Positions 45,468-55,905 of a DNA stretch of 64,000 nucleotides are shown piece by piece; position 1 is the stretch's first letter; each line of letters begins with the position of its first letter. A program made the position numbers and the translations under genes. The stretch comes from Rachicladosporium sp. CCFEE 5018 (lineage: Eukaryota; Ascomycota; Dothideomycetes; Cladosporiales; Cladosporiaceae). Location: NCBI GenBank assembly GCA_002077045.2, contig KZ111193.1, positions 62,001 through 126,000 on the forward strand, given 5' to 3'. Below the pieces are notes generated by a model, which saw only the letters and a list, made by a program, of their open reading frames with translations, ran no database searches and was not told where the DNA came from.

Positions 45468-46910
45468 ATGGCATTTCTATTCCGCCAGTCACTGCGCCGC
45501 ACGCGCAACTCCATCACTTCGAAGTCGACGATCTCCTCAAGTACACACAAGTGCATCACCATCGCCAGCCTTGCCAAGTCACCCGCACCTTCTACCACAT
45601 CGAAAACCACCCCATACTGGCAGCATATCTGGAAAAACGTCGACCAGAGCGAGTTCCTCACGTACAGATGGCAGACGCGCAATACCGTCGAGCGACCCGA
45701 GAAGCTACTCGACTTCCTTAAGACAGTTGTTCCTGAGCGCATACCCGATGCTGTCAAGTCGGCCAAGGAGGACGGGCGACTCATCACGCGTGAGGCATTC
45801 CTCGAAGACGTATACAATGGCATGGCGAAGGCGCCCATGTCAGTACGCTTGACTCCCCACGTGCTCAGCGTCATCAACTGGCAGGAACCTCTTCAGGACC
45901 CAGTCCTTCGGCAGTTCCTTCCACTCAAGTCCAGGATTCTACCTGATCACCCCGAGCTCACTCTCGACTCACTTCACGAGGAGGGCGACTCGCCGGTGCC
46001 TGGACTCGTCCATCGATACCCTGATAAGGTGTTATTCCTCGGTAAGCAAAGCGGACTCCATCTCGTGAGTGATCACTGACGATGTTTAGCCACTTCAGTA
46101 TGTCCCGTCTATTGTCGTTTCTGTACTCGCTCTTACGCGGTGGGCGCAGACACCGAATCGGTCACCAAGCATTCTCTCAAGCCCGCTCGCCGTCGCTGGG
46201 ACGCTATGTTCGAGTACATCGAGCAGAACCCCGCGGTCCAGGACGTCGTGGTTTCCGGCGGCGACTCTTATTACCTCGACCCCACACATTTAACGCGCAT
46301 CGGGCATCGACTCCTAGCCATCCCTCACGTCAAGCGCTTCCGCTTCGCAACAAAGGGCTTGGCTGTTTGTCCGATGCGCATGACGGATCCCAACGACGCC
46401 TGGGTCAATGCATTCGTCGAAGTCAGCGACCGTGGTCGAGAAATGGGGAAAGAGGTGGCAATGCACACTCACTTCAACCACCCTAACGAGATCACTTGGG
46501 TGACTGAGATGGCCGCTCGCGCACTCTTCCAGCGCGGTGTTCGGGTTCGCAACCAGACCGTACTCCTCAGCGGTGTCAACGATACCACTCCTACTATGGC
46601 ATTGCTCATCCGCAAGCTCTCGGATCTCATGATCCAACCATACTATGTTTACCTCGGCGACATGGTCAAAGGCGTTGAGGACTTGCGTACCTCTCTCGCC
46701 ACAGCGCTTCATATCGAGCAAGACCTCATCGGCGGCATCGCGGGTTTCAACATGCCCAAGTTTGTCGTAGACCTGCCAGGAGGCGGTGGGAAGCGCCCAA
46801 TAACGAGCTACGAACACTACGACAGGGAGACCGGAGTGAGCACATGGAAAGCGCCAGCAGTCACGGGCGAGAAGATCTTCCAGTACCATGATCCGATCGA
46901 GCGCGACTGA
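45468..46910 (+). CDS. lysine 2,3-aminomutase (radical SAM, KamA family), two exons
   Basis: Exon 1 is 45468-46041 and exon 2 is 46090-46910, with a 48-nt GTAAGC...TTTAG intron (phase 1); 464 aa. The enzyme interconverts L-lysine and L-beta-lysine using S-adenosylmethionine, a [4Fe-4S] cluster and PLP. The cluster motif CPVYCRFC is at residues 196-203 and lies just after the splice. The PLP lysine is in PGGGGK (about 426). The two aspartates that hold the substrate amine in the clostridial enzyme are present: one in LGDMVKG (about 382) and one in FVVDLPGG (about 419). The N-terminal 40 residues are Arg/Ser/Thr-rich and could be a mitochondrial presequence. Bacterial in origin as a family; whether the fungal gene was acquired by transfer needs a tree. 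Role of beta-lysine here unknown. Confidence 0.9.
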
Positions 46911-47668
46911 GGGTCTAGATCCACGTGCGCACAACACTCGATAGTGCCACAGTGGGGTAGCCAAGTCCACGGCTTTGCTCACTTGAAGCAGATGGTCCAC
47001 GAGTACTATCGAGGCAGGGAATCTGCAACTGAATTATGGCGACATCACGGTCTGGTGCAATCCATATCCGCACTAGTCCAGTATAGACACGCTGAAGTAC
47101 CCGATCGCGGTTTGCGTACCCAACCTCGTGTTACACAACATTCTACCCGACGATATCGCCACTCGGTTAACCAAGATTCGCCGCTCTAATCGTGATCCCT
47201 CGAACGTCGCCCAATCGATCTCGGTCAGCCATGTTGCGCAAGCGCAGGATCTGGTGTCGGGCTGCTCTGCATTCCTCATGCAAGCCTGCAGCAACGTTAC
47301 ATGGCTCGACCCACGTCTAGTGCAGTGCGGGCGCAGGGAAGACGAGCCGGGCGCGTCTACGGAAGTCAATGTGCCTAAAACATGAACATATGAACACACC
47401 AAATGAAACATGTCCTTGTCAGTCGCTACTTATTGCCATGCTCGGCTGAATTGCTGTCTATGTACAGGGGGCGTTTTTACATGTAAGTATAACGACGTGA
47501 GGCAGCTTACCCGATTCATCCGGCCGCCCGAGTGCTGCACGTGTGACATTTTTGTGGAAGTAAGTGAGTGACAGCGGCAGAGAGGTGGGCAGAATACCAG
47601 GGAGGGCGAGCTGGGCAGAATGTTAGCCGAGGAGTTCTACACACGATTGCCACTTTGCTATTTCCCCT
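46911..47668. other. intergenic, converging 3' ends
   Basis: 758 bp between the 3' ends of the aminomutase and the 117-aa gene. Nothing recognised. Confidence 0.5.
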
Positions 47669-48079
47669 CTACATCTTAGCGGACCGCTTCTTGCTAACAA
47701 TGATCATCTCCTTGAACCCCGCCAAACCCGCGACGCTACCCAGCCAGATCCTAATTGGCACCTTGATGCCTGCCACATTTGCCTCCTGGTTGGGCATGGT
47801 GCCAAACATATCCCGTTGTGCAGATGTCTGCAGATCAACCTCGAGAATGTCCAAATTCAGTGCGCCACGAGGGACCGTCTTGCGAGTGACTTGGAGATCA
47901 CCGCCTGTGGTTGCGTATATCAGTATTTGAATATTGTATCAAAAGTCAGAATTGGACTCACGCTCAGCGACGAGATCATTCAGCTTATAGACACTGATGA
48001 CTGCAAGTCCATTTGCGACGATCGGGTTGTCTCCAGCGCGGTGGTGATACACCAGCACTTTATCCCCGAGTGGCTCCAT
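47669..48079 (-). CDS. hypothetical protein, 117 aa, two exons
   Basis: Exon 1 is 48079-47962 and exon 2 is 47904-47669, with a 57-nt GTGAGT...CCACAG intron (47961-47905, phase 1, splitting an Arg codon). It begins MEPLGDKVLVYHHRAGDN and ends in a lysine-rich tail (SKKRSAKM). A moderately hydrophobic stretch (IRIWLGSVAGLAGF) lies near 90-105. The same frame is open upstream to another ATG at 48247, which would add 56 basic residues, so the start is uncertain. The clean splice and the protein-like composition of both parts support a real gene, but I recognise no family. It lies downstream of the cyclophilin gene on the same strand. Confidence 0.55.
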
Positions 48080-48480
48080 TGCGAGAAGATGTGATAGTGC
48101 AGGTAAGTCTCGGACTTGTGAAATATGTCGATGCTGTGTGAGATGGGGGAACCTGTCGCGAGGACGGTAGATCGATACTCGACGTCGACACATAGACAAA
48201 GACAATGGACTCTGTCTTCGCGGTTCCGGATGTGGACTTGAGTGCATCTTGACAAAGACTTTGATGTCGATGTGTTGTGACAAAGGAAGATGATGTGGTC
48301 TCGAAGCCGATTGTGCAGCACGGGCGTTTTGTTGATGTGTCGAGCAAGTGAATGCATTGGCAGTTGCGGTCTGACCGGTAGACGCAGTGAAGGTGCGACT
48401 CGTACGCGGTCCAGGTCAATCGGCGTACACAATGCCTTGCGGTCGTACTCCACAGCATACCGTCCAAGCAAGACGTCTTA
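48080..48480. other. intergenic or 5' leader of the 117-aa gene
   Basis: 401 bp between the cyclophilin stop and the 117-aa gene start. It may contain an upstream exon of the latter (see the alternative ATG at 48247). Nothing else recognised. Confidence 0.4.
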
Positions 48481-49827
48481 TCATCTTCGACGATCAGCAT
48501 GTCTGTCACGGCTTCGTTCACGCCCGCGGCCATTTCCCTCATTCCGGCGGCTGGGCTCATAGCGATCTCTCTCACGTCCACCAGCATCGCGCTGATGCGG
48601 ACTTCGACTTCTTGACCGCTGTCGAGGTTTCTCAGTGTCGCGCCGTTTGCGATCTCGTTCAACCTCGTCGAAGACGTAATCGTACTTGTCGCCTCGTCTA
48701 CGTCGATCACCATCACCGGTTCGATACTGCTGTCTACGCTCCAAACTATCGATGCCGCCGAAGCCACCTTTGCTGCGTGCAGTCTTCGAGTTCGTAGAAT
48801 TCCGCCAGTCCGCCGAGAGCTTTGAGACACTCTGTGAAAAGTCAACGTGAATGCGGTGATCGTCGATGAGTACACCTTGCATCTTGAAGTAGGCTCGCTC
48901 GCAGTCTTCTTTGGTAGCGAACTCAATGAAGGCGTATTGTAAGCTGTCGCCGGACTTCTTGTCGCGGACCACTTCACATGACAGGATCTTGCCGAATCGG
49001 GAGAAGATGAGTTCGAGATCCTCGTCGCGGGTCACAGGATTGAGCTTGCAGACGAAAAGGATCTGTTCCGGTGGCGTGACTTCAGCGAACGGGAGGTCGC
49101 CAATGAGCTCTAGAGTGAGTGCCTGCGCCCTTGCTTCGCGCTCCCTCCTTAGCTTCTCCAACTTCTCCGGATCAGTATCCTCCTCCAGCACCTCATCGTA
49201 AGCGATCCGCACAGTCGCTTGCTGCTCAGCAGACGGTGGTGGACTTGCAGGCGGCTCAAGCATCCCGGACGGGTCATCATACGGATCGTCGAGCACGAAC
49301 GTGTGCAAGATCCTGATATCCTGCAAAGGCCGTCCCTTGCCATCAATAAAGGCTGTGTTGATCTTCTCAAGGGCGTCGAACCCCTCGACCACCTCACCGA
49401 AGATCGCAGCTTTGCCGTCCAGATCTTCAATATTGTCGCCAAGCGTGATCAGGAATTGACTGCCAGCAAGTCGCTCATCGGAATTCACCTTCGAGACTGT
49501 AGTAGCCATACTGACGGTCCCCCGCTCGCCATGCTTGCGCTTCTGGGAGATCTCGGGTTTGAACACTAAGCGATCTGATCGCGTGGCTCGTTTCGATACA
49601 CCGTTCGGCAGTCCCCAGATCGATGAGCCTCCATCACTGTCCTTGGAGTCTGGTCCAATTGGGTCGCCAGATTGGAACGAGAAATTTGGCTGTACGTCGT
49701 AAACCGGACTGAAGTTGTAGTACTTGCTCTTGCAGAGCTTCAAGAAATTCTCACAGCACTTCGGCGCGTCCTTCACGAAAAGGTCGATCGTGATGTCTCC
49801 TGCGGATGTCTCAAGAAGCACTGACAT
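48481..49827 (-). CDS. CYP6: PPIL4/Cyp6-type nuclear cyclophilin with RRM
   Basis: Single exon, 448 aa, ATG at 49827. A cyclophilin-type peptidyl-prolyl isomerase domain covers about 1-180 (LLETSAGDITIDLF, GSQFLITLGDNIEDLDGKAAIFGEV). An RNA-recognition motif is at about 256-331 (ILFVCKLNPVTRDEDLELIF, YAFIEFATKEDCERA). The C-terminus (about 360-448) is Arg/Ser/Asp-rich (RSRSRSPHQRD), an RS-like tail. This order is the PPIL4 family, implicated in transcription and splicing in the nucleus. Several residues that line the active-site pocket in cyclophilin A are replaced, as usual in PPIL4, so catalysis may be weak. Confidence 0.9.
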   Translation of the reverse strand: MSVLLETSAGDITIDLFVKDAPKCCENFLKLCKSKYYNFSPVYDVQPNFSFQSGDPIGPDSKDSDGGSSIWGLPNGVSKRATRSDRLVFKPEISQKRKHGERGTVSMATTVSKVNSDERLAGSQFLITLGDNIEDLDGKAAIFGEVVEGFDALEKINTAFIDGKGRPLQDIRILHTFVLDDPYDDPSGMLEPPASPPPSAEQQATVRIAYDEVLEEDTDPEKLEKLRREREARAQALTLELIGDLPFAEVTPPEQILFVCKLNPVTRDEDLELIFSRFGKILSCEVVRDKKSGDSLQYAFIEFATKEDCERAYFKMQGVLIDDHRIHVDFSQSVSKLSADWRNSTNSKTARSKGGFGGIDSLERRQQYRTGDGDRRRRGDKYDYVFDEVERDRKRRDTEKPRQRSRSRSPHQRDAGGRERDRYEPSRRNEGNGRGRERSRDRHADRRR

Positions 49828-50051
49828 AGCTATCAGTCCCTGTTCAGCGAAGGAGAGAAGAAAGACGATGCTCTTTGTTTTAGAGTGTGAAGTGACAGCA
49901 GCCGGCTTATGTCAGCAGCTCTTTTCATTCCTGAGGCACCCCAGTCGCATGGCTGGGATGTGAAGAGCTGTGATTGCGAGTCAAGAAAGCGATGATTATA
50001 TGCACGTGGTAACATTGCTACACATCTACGTTGCGATTCAATGATATCTCA

Positions 50052-51611
50052 TCACTTCTCAATCAACCTCTCGAAGATCTGTCCGATCGCCTTCGCGCTC
50101 TTCTTCGGGTATCGCTTCTGCCCACCCTCATAGTCCACATACGTGACACCGAACCTCGTCTCATAGCCCTCTGCCCATTCGAAGTTGCTGTTACGAGGTC
50201 AGTGACGCGGTTCGTATCCGAATGTAAACGTTGGGCACTCACTCCAACAAACTCCAAGCCATATATCCCCGAACATCGACTCCATCGAATGTCCTCGCCT
50301 CCGCTAGTGCCTGCAGATGGTCCTCGAAGTACTTCACGCGGAAGTCGTCATTCAGGATCTCCTCCTTCGTCTTGTCGTTCTCGCCTAACACGGAGGTTCC
50401 GTTCTCGGTCACGTAGATGATGGGCTTGCCGTAGCGGTCCGAGATCCACTTGATGAGCTTGCGGAAGCCTTGCGGGTACGGACGGAGCCAGGGCGACTGC
50501 GTGAGTTCGCCTATGGATTTGCCGTCCTTGTTTTCGAGGAGTAGCTCAAGGTTGCCGGTGAAGTCTTCGGGCTTGGCGGGATGGGGGATGTTCTTGATGT
50601 AGTTGGCACAGTAGGTGTTCCTACGATCCCCTGCATCAGCACTGTGTTCTCTGCGGGCCGGTGTTTCAACACGAGAGATACTCACATTCCGTAAAAGTCA
50701 TTCGAGCCTTGCACAAGCGCCCTGTCCTCTTCAGTCCATTCAGGCAGGCGATCGCCGAGCTGCTTCCGCATGCTATCGGGGTACTTGCCGTGGTAGATTG
50801 GATCGCCGAACCAAGAGATGGCAAACTCGAGCTTCCTTTCGCAAGCCTCAATGTCTTCTTTGCTCTCCGGATCCCAAGGTTCCGTCCAGTCACCATTCAG
50901 TGTGATGCCGATAACACCGCCCTGCTTCTGCTTGTACTCCTCTCGATATACCTTAACTGCTGCTCCGTGGGCAACAAGGATGTTGTGACCGACAGTCCAG
51001 GGCTCTCTGCTGCTGTCGCCCACAGGTGATTTCTTGCGGTCCGATGTGTGGCCCGGCGCGAATTGCCCGATGCTGTAACCTAAGACTGAGCTACACCATG
51101 GCTCGTTGTATGTAATCCAGAACTTCACCTTCTCGCCCAATGCTTCGAACATCACTCTTGCGAATCGCACGTAGTCCTTGGTATACTCCTCTTTGTTCAG
51201 CAGCCCACCATACCTATCATGCAGACCCTGCGGCAAGTCCCAATGGAACAGTGTGACCATAGGCTCGATGCCTGCTTTGACGAGCTCGTCCACAAGCGTG
51301 ACATAGTATTGTAGTCCCTTCTCATTTACAGGGTCGTCACGACCGCCCACAGGGATGACACGAGACCAGGAAATGCTGAAGCGGTATGCTTTGGCACCCA
51401 ACTGCTTCAGAAGCTCGATATCGGCAGGGTACTGGTGGTACGAGTCGCAGGCTGTGACGCCAGAGGACCCATCTGCAATCTTCCCTGGGATGTCGCAGAA
51501 GGTGTCCCAGATGGACGGGCCACGGCCATCGTCCTTAATGCCACCCTCGATCTGGTAGGAGGCGGTCGCGAAGCCCCAGAGGAAGTCCTTGGGGAAGGAC
51601 GCCTTTGTCAT
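50052..51611 (-). CDS. GH1 beta-glucosidase, three exons
   Basis: Exons are 51611-50686, 50620-50243 and 50187-50052, with introns of 65 nt (50685-50621, phase 2) and 55 nt (50242-50188, phase 2); 479 aa. It hydrolyses beta-glucosides such as cellobiose. The acid/base Glu is in TYNEPW (170) and the nucleophile Glu in YVTENG (about 381). The N-terminus PKDFLWGFATASYQIEGG is the GH1 signature, and the C-terminal NFEWAEGY motif is reached only after the second splice. No signal peptide, so intracellular, as for most fungal GH1 enzymes. It is divergently transcribed from the DUF1479 gene. Confidence 0.93.
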
Positions 51612-52394
51612 GGTGGCTGTATGTATTTGGAGGCAAAGAACGGACAGGTGAGGAAGGAAAGGGTGACGGTTGAGAAGAGACTGGGCTATGAGGTTCGAGG
51701 AGATACTTTCCTACCTACAGCACTGTCAGAGCTAGCCTCGAGTCGTCACGGAGGCTTGCGAGTCAGCCTTGGTGTCTACGAGACGAGCGCGTAGGCGGGC
51801 CTACAATCGTTGACTGTGGAGAGATGGTGGGGTGTTTCGAGGAATTCTGCCAGATGTCGAGAGCTTGGAATGTGAATACCCGGGCGGTGATGAGGGAAGA
51901 CGGTCCGCTGCTCCGTAGGTATCGTCTTCCAACTGAGTGCCTGAGGTTCACAGATTTGGCCGTGAAAGAGACCGAGTCAAAGAGCGGGATGTCCGCAAGA
52001 GGCGAAGCCGTTAAATGCCGCGCCGACAACCTCGCCGACGACACCATCAGGTTATCCTGGCTTCGGAGGTATCAATCAAGCCATTGCTCAATGGTGCCAC
52101 CGCGGAGGAGGATGTCGATGTGCCAGAGACTATAAGATATCGCAGGTAGAGGGGTCACTCTCATTCAAGTTTCCCGTCTCGATCATCATCTCCAGCGTGC
52201 TCATAAGCTACACCCTCAGAAGGTTCCCTTCGCCTTCACGACAGCCGAGTGTCTAAACAAGAGGCTTTCGCATCAGCAACCGGAACACTCCTTATACTTC
52301 GATGATATTGTGGCGGAGGTCTTGCTGACTCCGGCTGTGACACCTCACTGTTGCGATCAGGAGGACGAGATTCGACTAAGCCAGGATCATAGCC
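51612..52394. promoter_or_regulatory. divergent promoter region, GH1 and DUF1479 genes
   Basis: 783 bp between two start codons on opposite strands. It must hold both promoters. No specific binding site or extra gene could be supported. Confidence 0.55.
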
Positions 52395-53912
52395 ATGGCG
52401 ACGGCAATCAGTACTACTCGCACACTGTGGCGAGCCGGCTGCCGACGCGGTCTCGTCTCTCGTTCCCGTTCTGCACGACTTCTAGCAACAGCAGCAACCG
52501 AGAAGCGCGAAGGCGACATCTCAGATGCTTTCGCTTCGCTCTCTGGCAAAGGGTTTTCGCCACTAGATCCGCGATTCGCAGCGGTCAAGCAGCAACTAGT
52601 AGCAGGCCACGAAGATGCTCTCCAAGCGTCCTGGTTCCGCCTCCTTGAATCACTACAAGAAGAGACTGTCCTCATCGCGGAGCAGGGATCTAAGGCGATC
52701 CCTGAGGTCGACTATCAGAACATCACGAGCCCCAGTGCGGACTTCAGAGCTGCGCACAGGAAGCGTGGCGTGGCAGTCATCCGCAACGTTGTCCCCGACG
52801 ATGAAGTCCTCGCCATGAAGGACGAGCTGCGAGCTTACATCGCAGCCAATCCGCACACAAAGGCCTTCCCACCTGAGAATCCGCAAGTCTTCGAGCTCTA
52901 TTGGTCGCCTGCGCAAATCAAAGCACGATCTCACCCCAACCTCCTGAAAGCCCAACAGTTTTTGATGAAGTTCTGGCACTCAAAAGACCCAAATGCTCTA
53001 GTCTCCACGCGTCATCTGGCTATCTACGCCGATCGACTGCGCATGCGACTACCAGGCGATGCACGCTTTGCCTTGGGTCCTCACGTCGATGGCGGATCTT
53101 GCGAACGCTGGGAGGAGTCGGGCTACGGACGGGGAAAAGTCTACGCCGACATTTGGCGCGGGGATTGGGAATCCTACGATCCTTGGGAATCCTCGTGTCG
53201 CCTGCCGGTGATCTCTGACCTGTACCAAGGGGTGGGTGCGTGCAGTATGTTTCGCATGTTCCAAGGCTGGCTCAGTATGTCGACTACTGGACCTTACCAA
53301 GGCACCCTGCTCGTCAATCCCTTACTTCGACACAGCACAGCTTACTTCCTCCTACGACCATTCTTCTCACCTCGAAACACCAACCCTGAATCCGCCGACT
53401 ACCTCGCCCCTTCAAACTGGCCTTTAGACCTCTCCTCAACCAACTCCTGGCTCCACGGTGCCTCACAAGGCCACGGCCAAGAGCTCCGCCCAGAACTCCA
53501 CCCCCACCTCAAGCTCGACGAGACAATGATCCACATGCCCGAAGTCCATCCCGGCGACTACGTCTCCTGGCACTGCGACACGATTCATGCTGTTGACAAA
53601 GTCCACTCTGGCTTCTCGGACTCGTCTGTGATGTACATTCCTACTTGTCCACTGACGGTGAGCAACGCGGAGTACCTCGCCCGGCAGCGGAGGGCGTTTC
53701 TCGATGGCGCACCGAGCCCAGATTTCGGCGGCGGAGTGGGTGAGAGTCAGCATGTTGGACGGATGGGTGTGGAGGATGTGAGGAGGGTGGATGAGGGAGC
53801 TGGAATGCGGGGGATGGGGCTGAGGGAGTTTGATGATGGGGAGGAAGGGCTCAGTGATGGAGAGAGGGAGGTTGTGGCGAGGGCAAATAAGATACTAGGG
53901 TTCTATGACTGA
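52395..53912 (+). CDS. DUF1479 (YbiU-like) oxygenase-type protein
   Basis: Single exon, 505 aa. The first 35 residues are Arg/Ser/Ala-rich (TTRTLWRAGCRRGLVSRSRS), fitting a mitochondrial presequence. The body matches the DUF1479 family: HRKRGVAVIRNVVPDDE (121-137), SPAQIKARSHPN (171-182) and GPHVDGGSCERW (228-239), containing the HxD metal-binding pair (230/232), then GDYVSWHCDTIHAVD (387-401), providing the distal histidine. These residues suggest an Fe(II)/2-oxoglutarate-type oxygenase fold; the substrate is unknown. The C-terminal 60 residues are Gly/Glu/Arg-rich and probably disordered. Confidence 0.88.
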   Translation: MATAISTTRTLWRAGCRRGLVSRSRSARLLATAATEKREGDISDAFASLSGKGFSPLDPRFAAVKQQLVAGHEDALQASWFRLLESLQEETVLIAEQGSKAIPEVDYQNITSPSADFRAAHRKRGVAVIRNVVPDDEVLAMKDELRAYIAANPHTKAFPPENPQVFELYWSPAQIKARSHPNLLKAQQFLMKFWHSKDPNALVSTRHLAIYADRLRMRLPGDARFALGPHVDGGSCERWEESGYGRGKVYADIWRGDWESYDPWESSCRLPVISDLYQGVGACSMFRMFQGWLSMSTTGPYQGTLLVNPLLRHSTAYFLLRPFFSPRNTNPESADYLAPSNWPLDLSSTNSWLHGASQGHGQELRPELHPHLKLDETMIHMPEVHPGDYVSWHCDTIHAVDKVHSGFSDSSVMYIPTCPLTVSNAEYLARQRRAFLDGAPSPDFGGGVGESQHVGRMGVEDVRRVDEGAGMRGMGLREFDDGEEGLSDGEREVVARANKILGFYD

Positions 53913-54127
53913 CGGTTTGTACCTCCACCGTTCCAAAAGTTCGAGACCACGTTCATGAAGCCCGTGAACAACGACACTGGAGATGTTAGATAGAGCTCTA
54001 CTGTACATACCACCCTGCCTCACAAATCTAGCTACACAGCGTGAGCAGCAGCCTCGGATTGCACCGCTATTACGCACCATCCGCATCCCTCACCTTTCCT
54101 CACCACCTGCCCGACAACGAGACATGC

Positions 54128-55650
54128 CTACGACATCATCCTCGTCATGTCGTTTCGCACTCTCTGGTAATCCAACAACCCCTCAATCTGCCCGACAGCC
54201 GAGATAGCAATATCCCTATCCCACAGCCTCCGCTTCGCAAACTCCATGACATCCTTCGCCTTGATCGCTCCAACAACCCGCTCAACCTCCTCAGGCGCCA
54301 GTCGTCGACCGGTGGTAATGATCTGACGGCCGATATCCTCCGCCACACTTGTAGTGCCATCGAGGGAAAGCAGAATAGAGGCTTTGAGCTGCGATTTCGC
54401 GCGCTCGACTTCCGCTTCGGAGACGTTGTAGCTCAGGCGCGACCACTCGCGGAGCGTGAAGTGGACCAAGTCGTCGATGCGGGTCACCTGATCGGTGACC
54501 ATGTAGATTCCCCACAGACCGGTGTCGGAGTACGAGGTGGAGAAGCTCATGAAGCTGTTCGCGAGGCGGTTCTCGTGGATGAAGGTGCTGAGCTTGCTGC
54601 CGAGGTACGGCGAGTTGCCCATCGCGCGGTCCCAGTTGCCTACAATCGCTTGCGTGACGAGTGCGGTGAAGTAGTCGTCGTCTTTCCAGCTCACGCCTTC
54701 AACTGCGATGGCGATGTTGGCTGTGGGCATTGTGTCGTCGCGAATGCGGACTTCAGAGCCGACGAAATCGGGGCGGGATTCGAGAGCGCGGACTTGGGCG
54801 TTTGCTTGGCTAGCAGGGTTGGCGTTGGGCATGCTGGAGAAGTACTTCTCGGCTAGCTCGACGAGCTGAGCGTGAGGGACACCTCCCGAGCCTACTAGCA
54901 CCATGCGGTCGGCGGTGTAGTTGGTCTTGATGTAGGAGGTCAAGTCGTCGCGGGAGATCGACTGGATGTTCTCGCGCGGACCGAGGATTGTGCGACCGAG
55001 CGGCTGGCCTTGGAAGGCTGTGGCGTGGAGGTGGTCGAAGACGACTTCCTCGACCTGCTTGTCCACCTCTTCCTGCTCTCGTAGGATGACGTCCCTCTCT
55101 CGCTCAATGGCGGAAGGCTCGAGTTTTGAGTTCTGCAGGATGTCGGCGAGAATGTCTACACTAGCAGGCACATCGTTGTTGAAAGCTTTGGCGTAGTAGA
55201 CAGTGTTTTCACGTGAGGTGTAGGCGTTGAGGTGGCCGCCCATGTTTTCTATCTCCAGCTCGAGGGCGGACTGGGAGCGCTATTGAGTGCCCTTGAAGGC
55301 GAGATGCTCAAGGAAGTGAGCGGTACCGTTGGTCTTGTCCGTCTCGGCGCGGGAGCCAGCGTCTATCCACACGCCGACTGTGCTGGTCTGGGCGTACGGG
55401 GAGTACTCGGAGGCGATCTGAAGGAATTGTGTCAGCTGCTGATACTCACATGTACTGCTGACTATCCAGCACTACTCACTGTGAAGCCATTGCTCAACGT
55501 GGTGCTCTCAGTCGTACTCCCATGGCTCACGGGCGTGGCCAGACTACGGGTGAGGCCAACAGCATTCCCCGGCTTGATCGCGCGGATGGCCTTTTGGGCG
55601 CGCAGACCCTGGTGCATGCTCAGCGCGAGCCGTCTCGAAGCCATGGCCAT
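54128..55650 (-). CDS. MAS1: mitochondrial processing peptidase beta subunit, with an in-frame TAG
   Basis: Exon 1 is 55650-55480 and exon 2 is 55417-54128, with a 62-nt GTGAGT...TTCAG intron (phase 0); 486 codons before the terminal stop. It is the catalytic half of the heterodimer that removes presequences from imported matrix proteins. The presequence (MAMASRRLALSMHQ...) is followed by TLSNGFT, DAGSRAETDKTNGTAHFLEH with the HxxEH zinc motif, and the downstream Glu region ENTVYYAKAF. Between FKGTQ and RSQSALELEIENMGG lies TAG (55282-55280), where homologues have a sense codon, usually Lys. All sequence on both sides is intact and well conserved. A splice skipping the TAG would have to use GTACCG and would remove the active-site motif, so it is unlikely. 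Sequence error, decay of a redundant copy, or readthrough remain. Confidence 0.9.
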
Positions 55651-55905
55651 TGCGTGTGTGGGTGGAGGTGGAGATGGGAAGAGATAGAATGGATGGTCTT
55701 TCAGGTACCTCAACTTGCTGTTTCCCAAGAAGCTCCGTCTGCGCGGAACAATCCGGGCTTGAAGCCTGAGGCATTACTCTGTATTGGGATGATCTTGATT
55801 GGCTGGGCGAGTGTACCTCGGACTGTAGACATCACGACCTCTCTGTCGCCCAGTGACCTCACCATTTGCTACACGCACTCATCTTGCCCCACTACCTCTA
55901 CTATC
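55651..55905. promoter_or_regulatory. 255-bp divergent promoter, MPP-beta / SDH4
   Basis: Two nuclear genes for mitochondrial proteins start in opposite directions 255 bp apart, so they share one upstream region. The arrangement allows co-regulation. No CCAAT or other site was assigned. Confidence 0.6.

Noticed and set aside
55270..55330. An intron removing the TAG in MPP-beta (donor GTACCG, acceptor CAATAG)
   Set aside because: It would delete HFLEH, the catalytic zinc motif, and the sequence it removes is conserved coding sequence.
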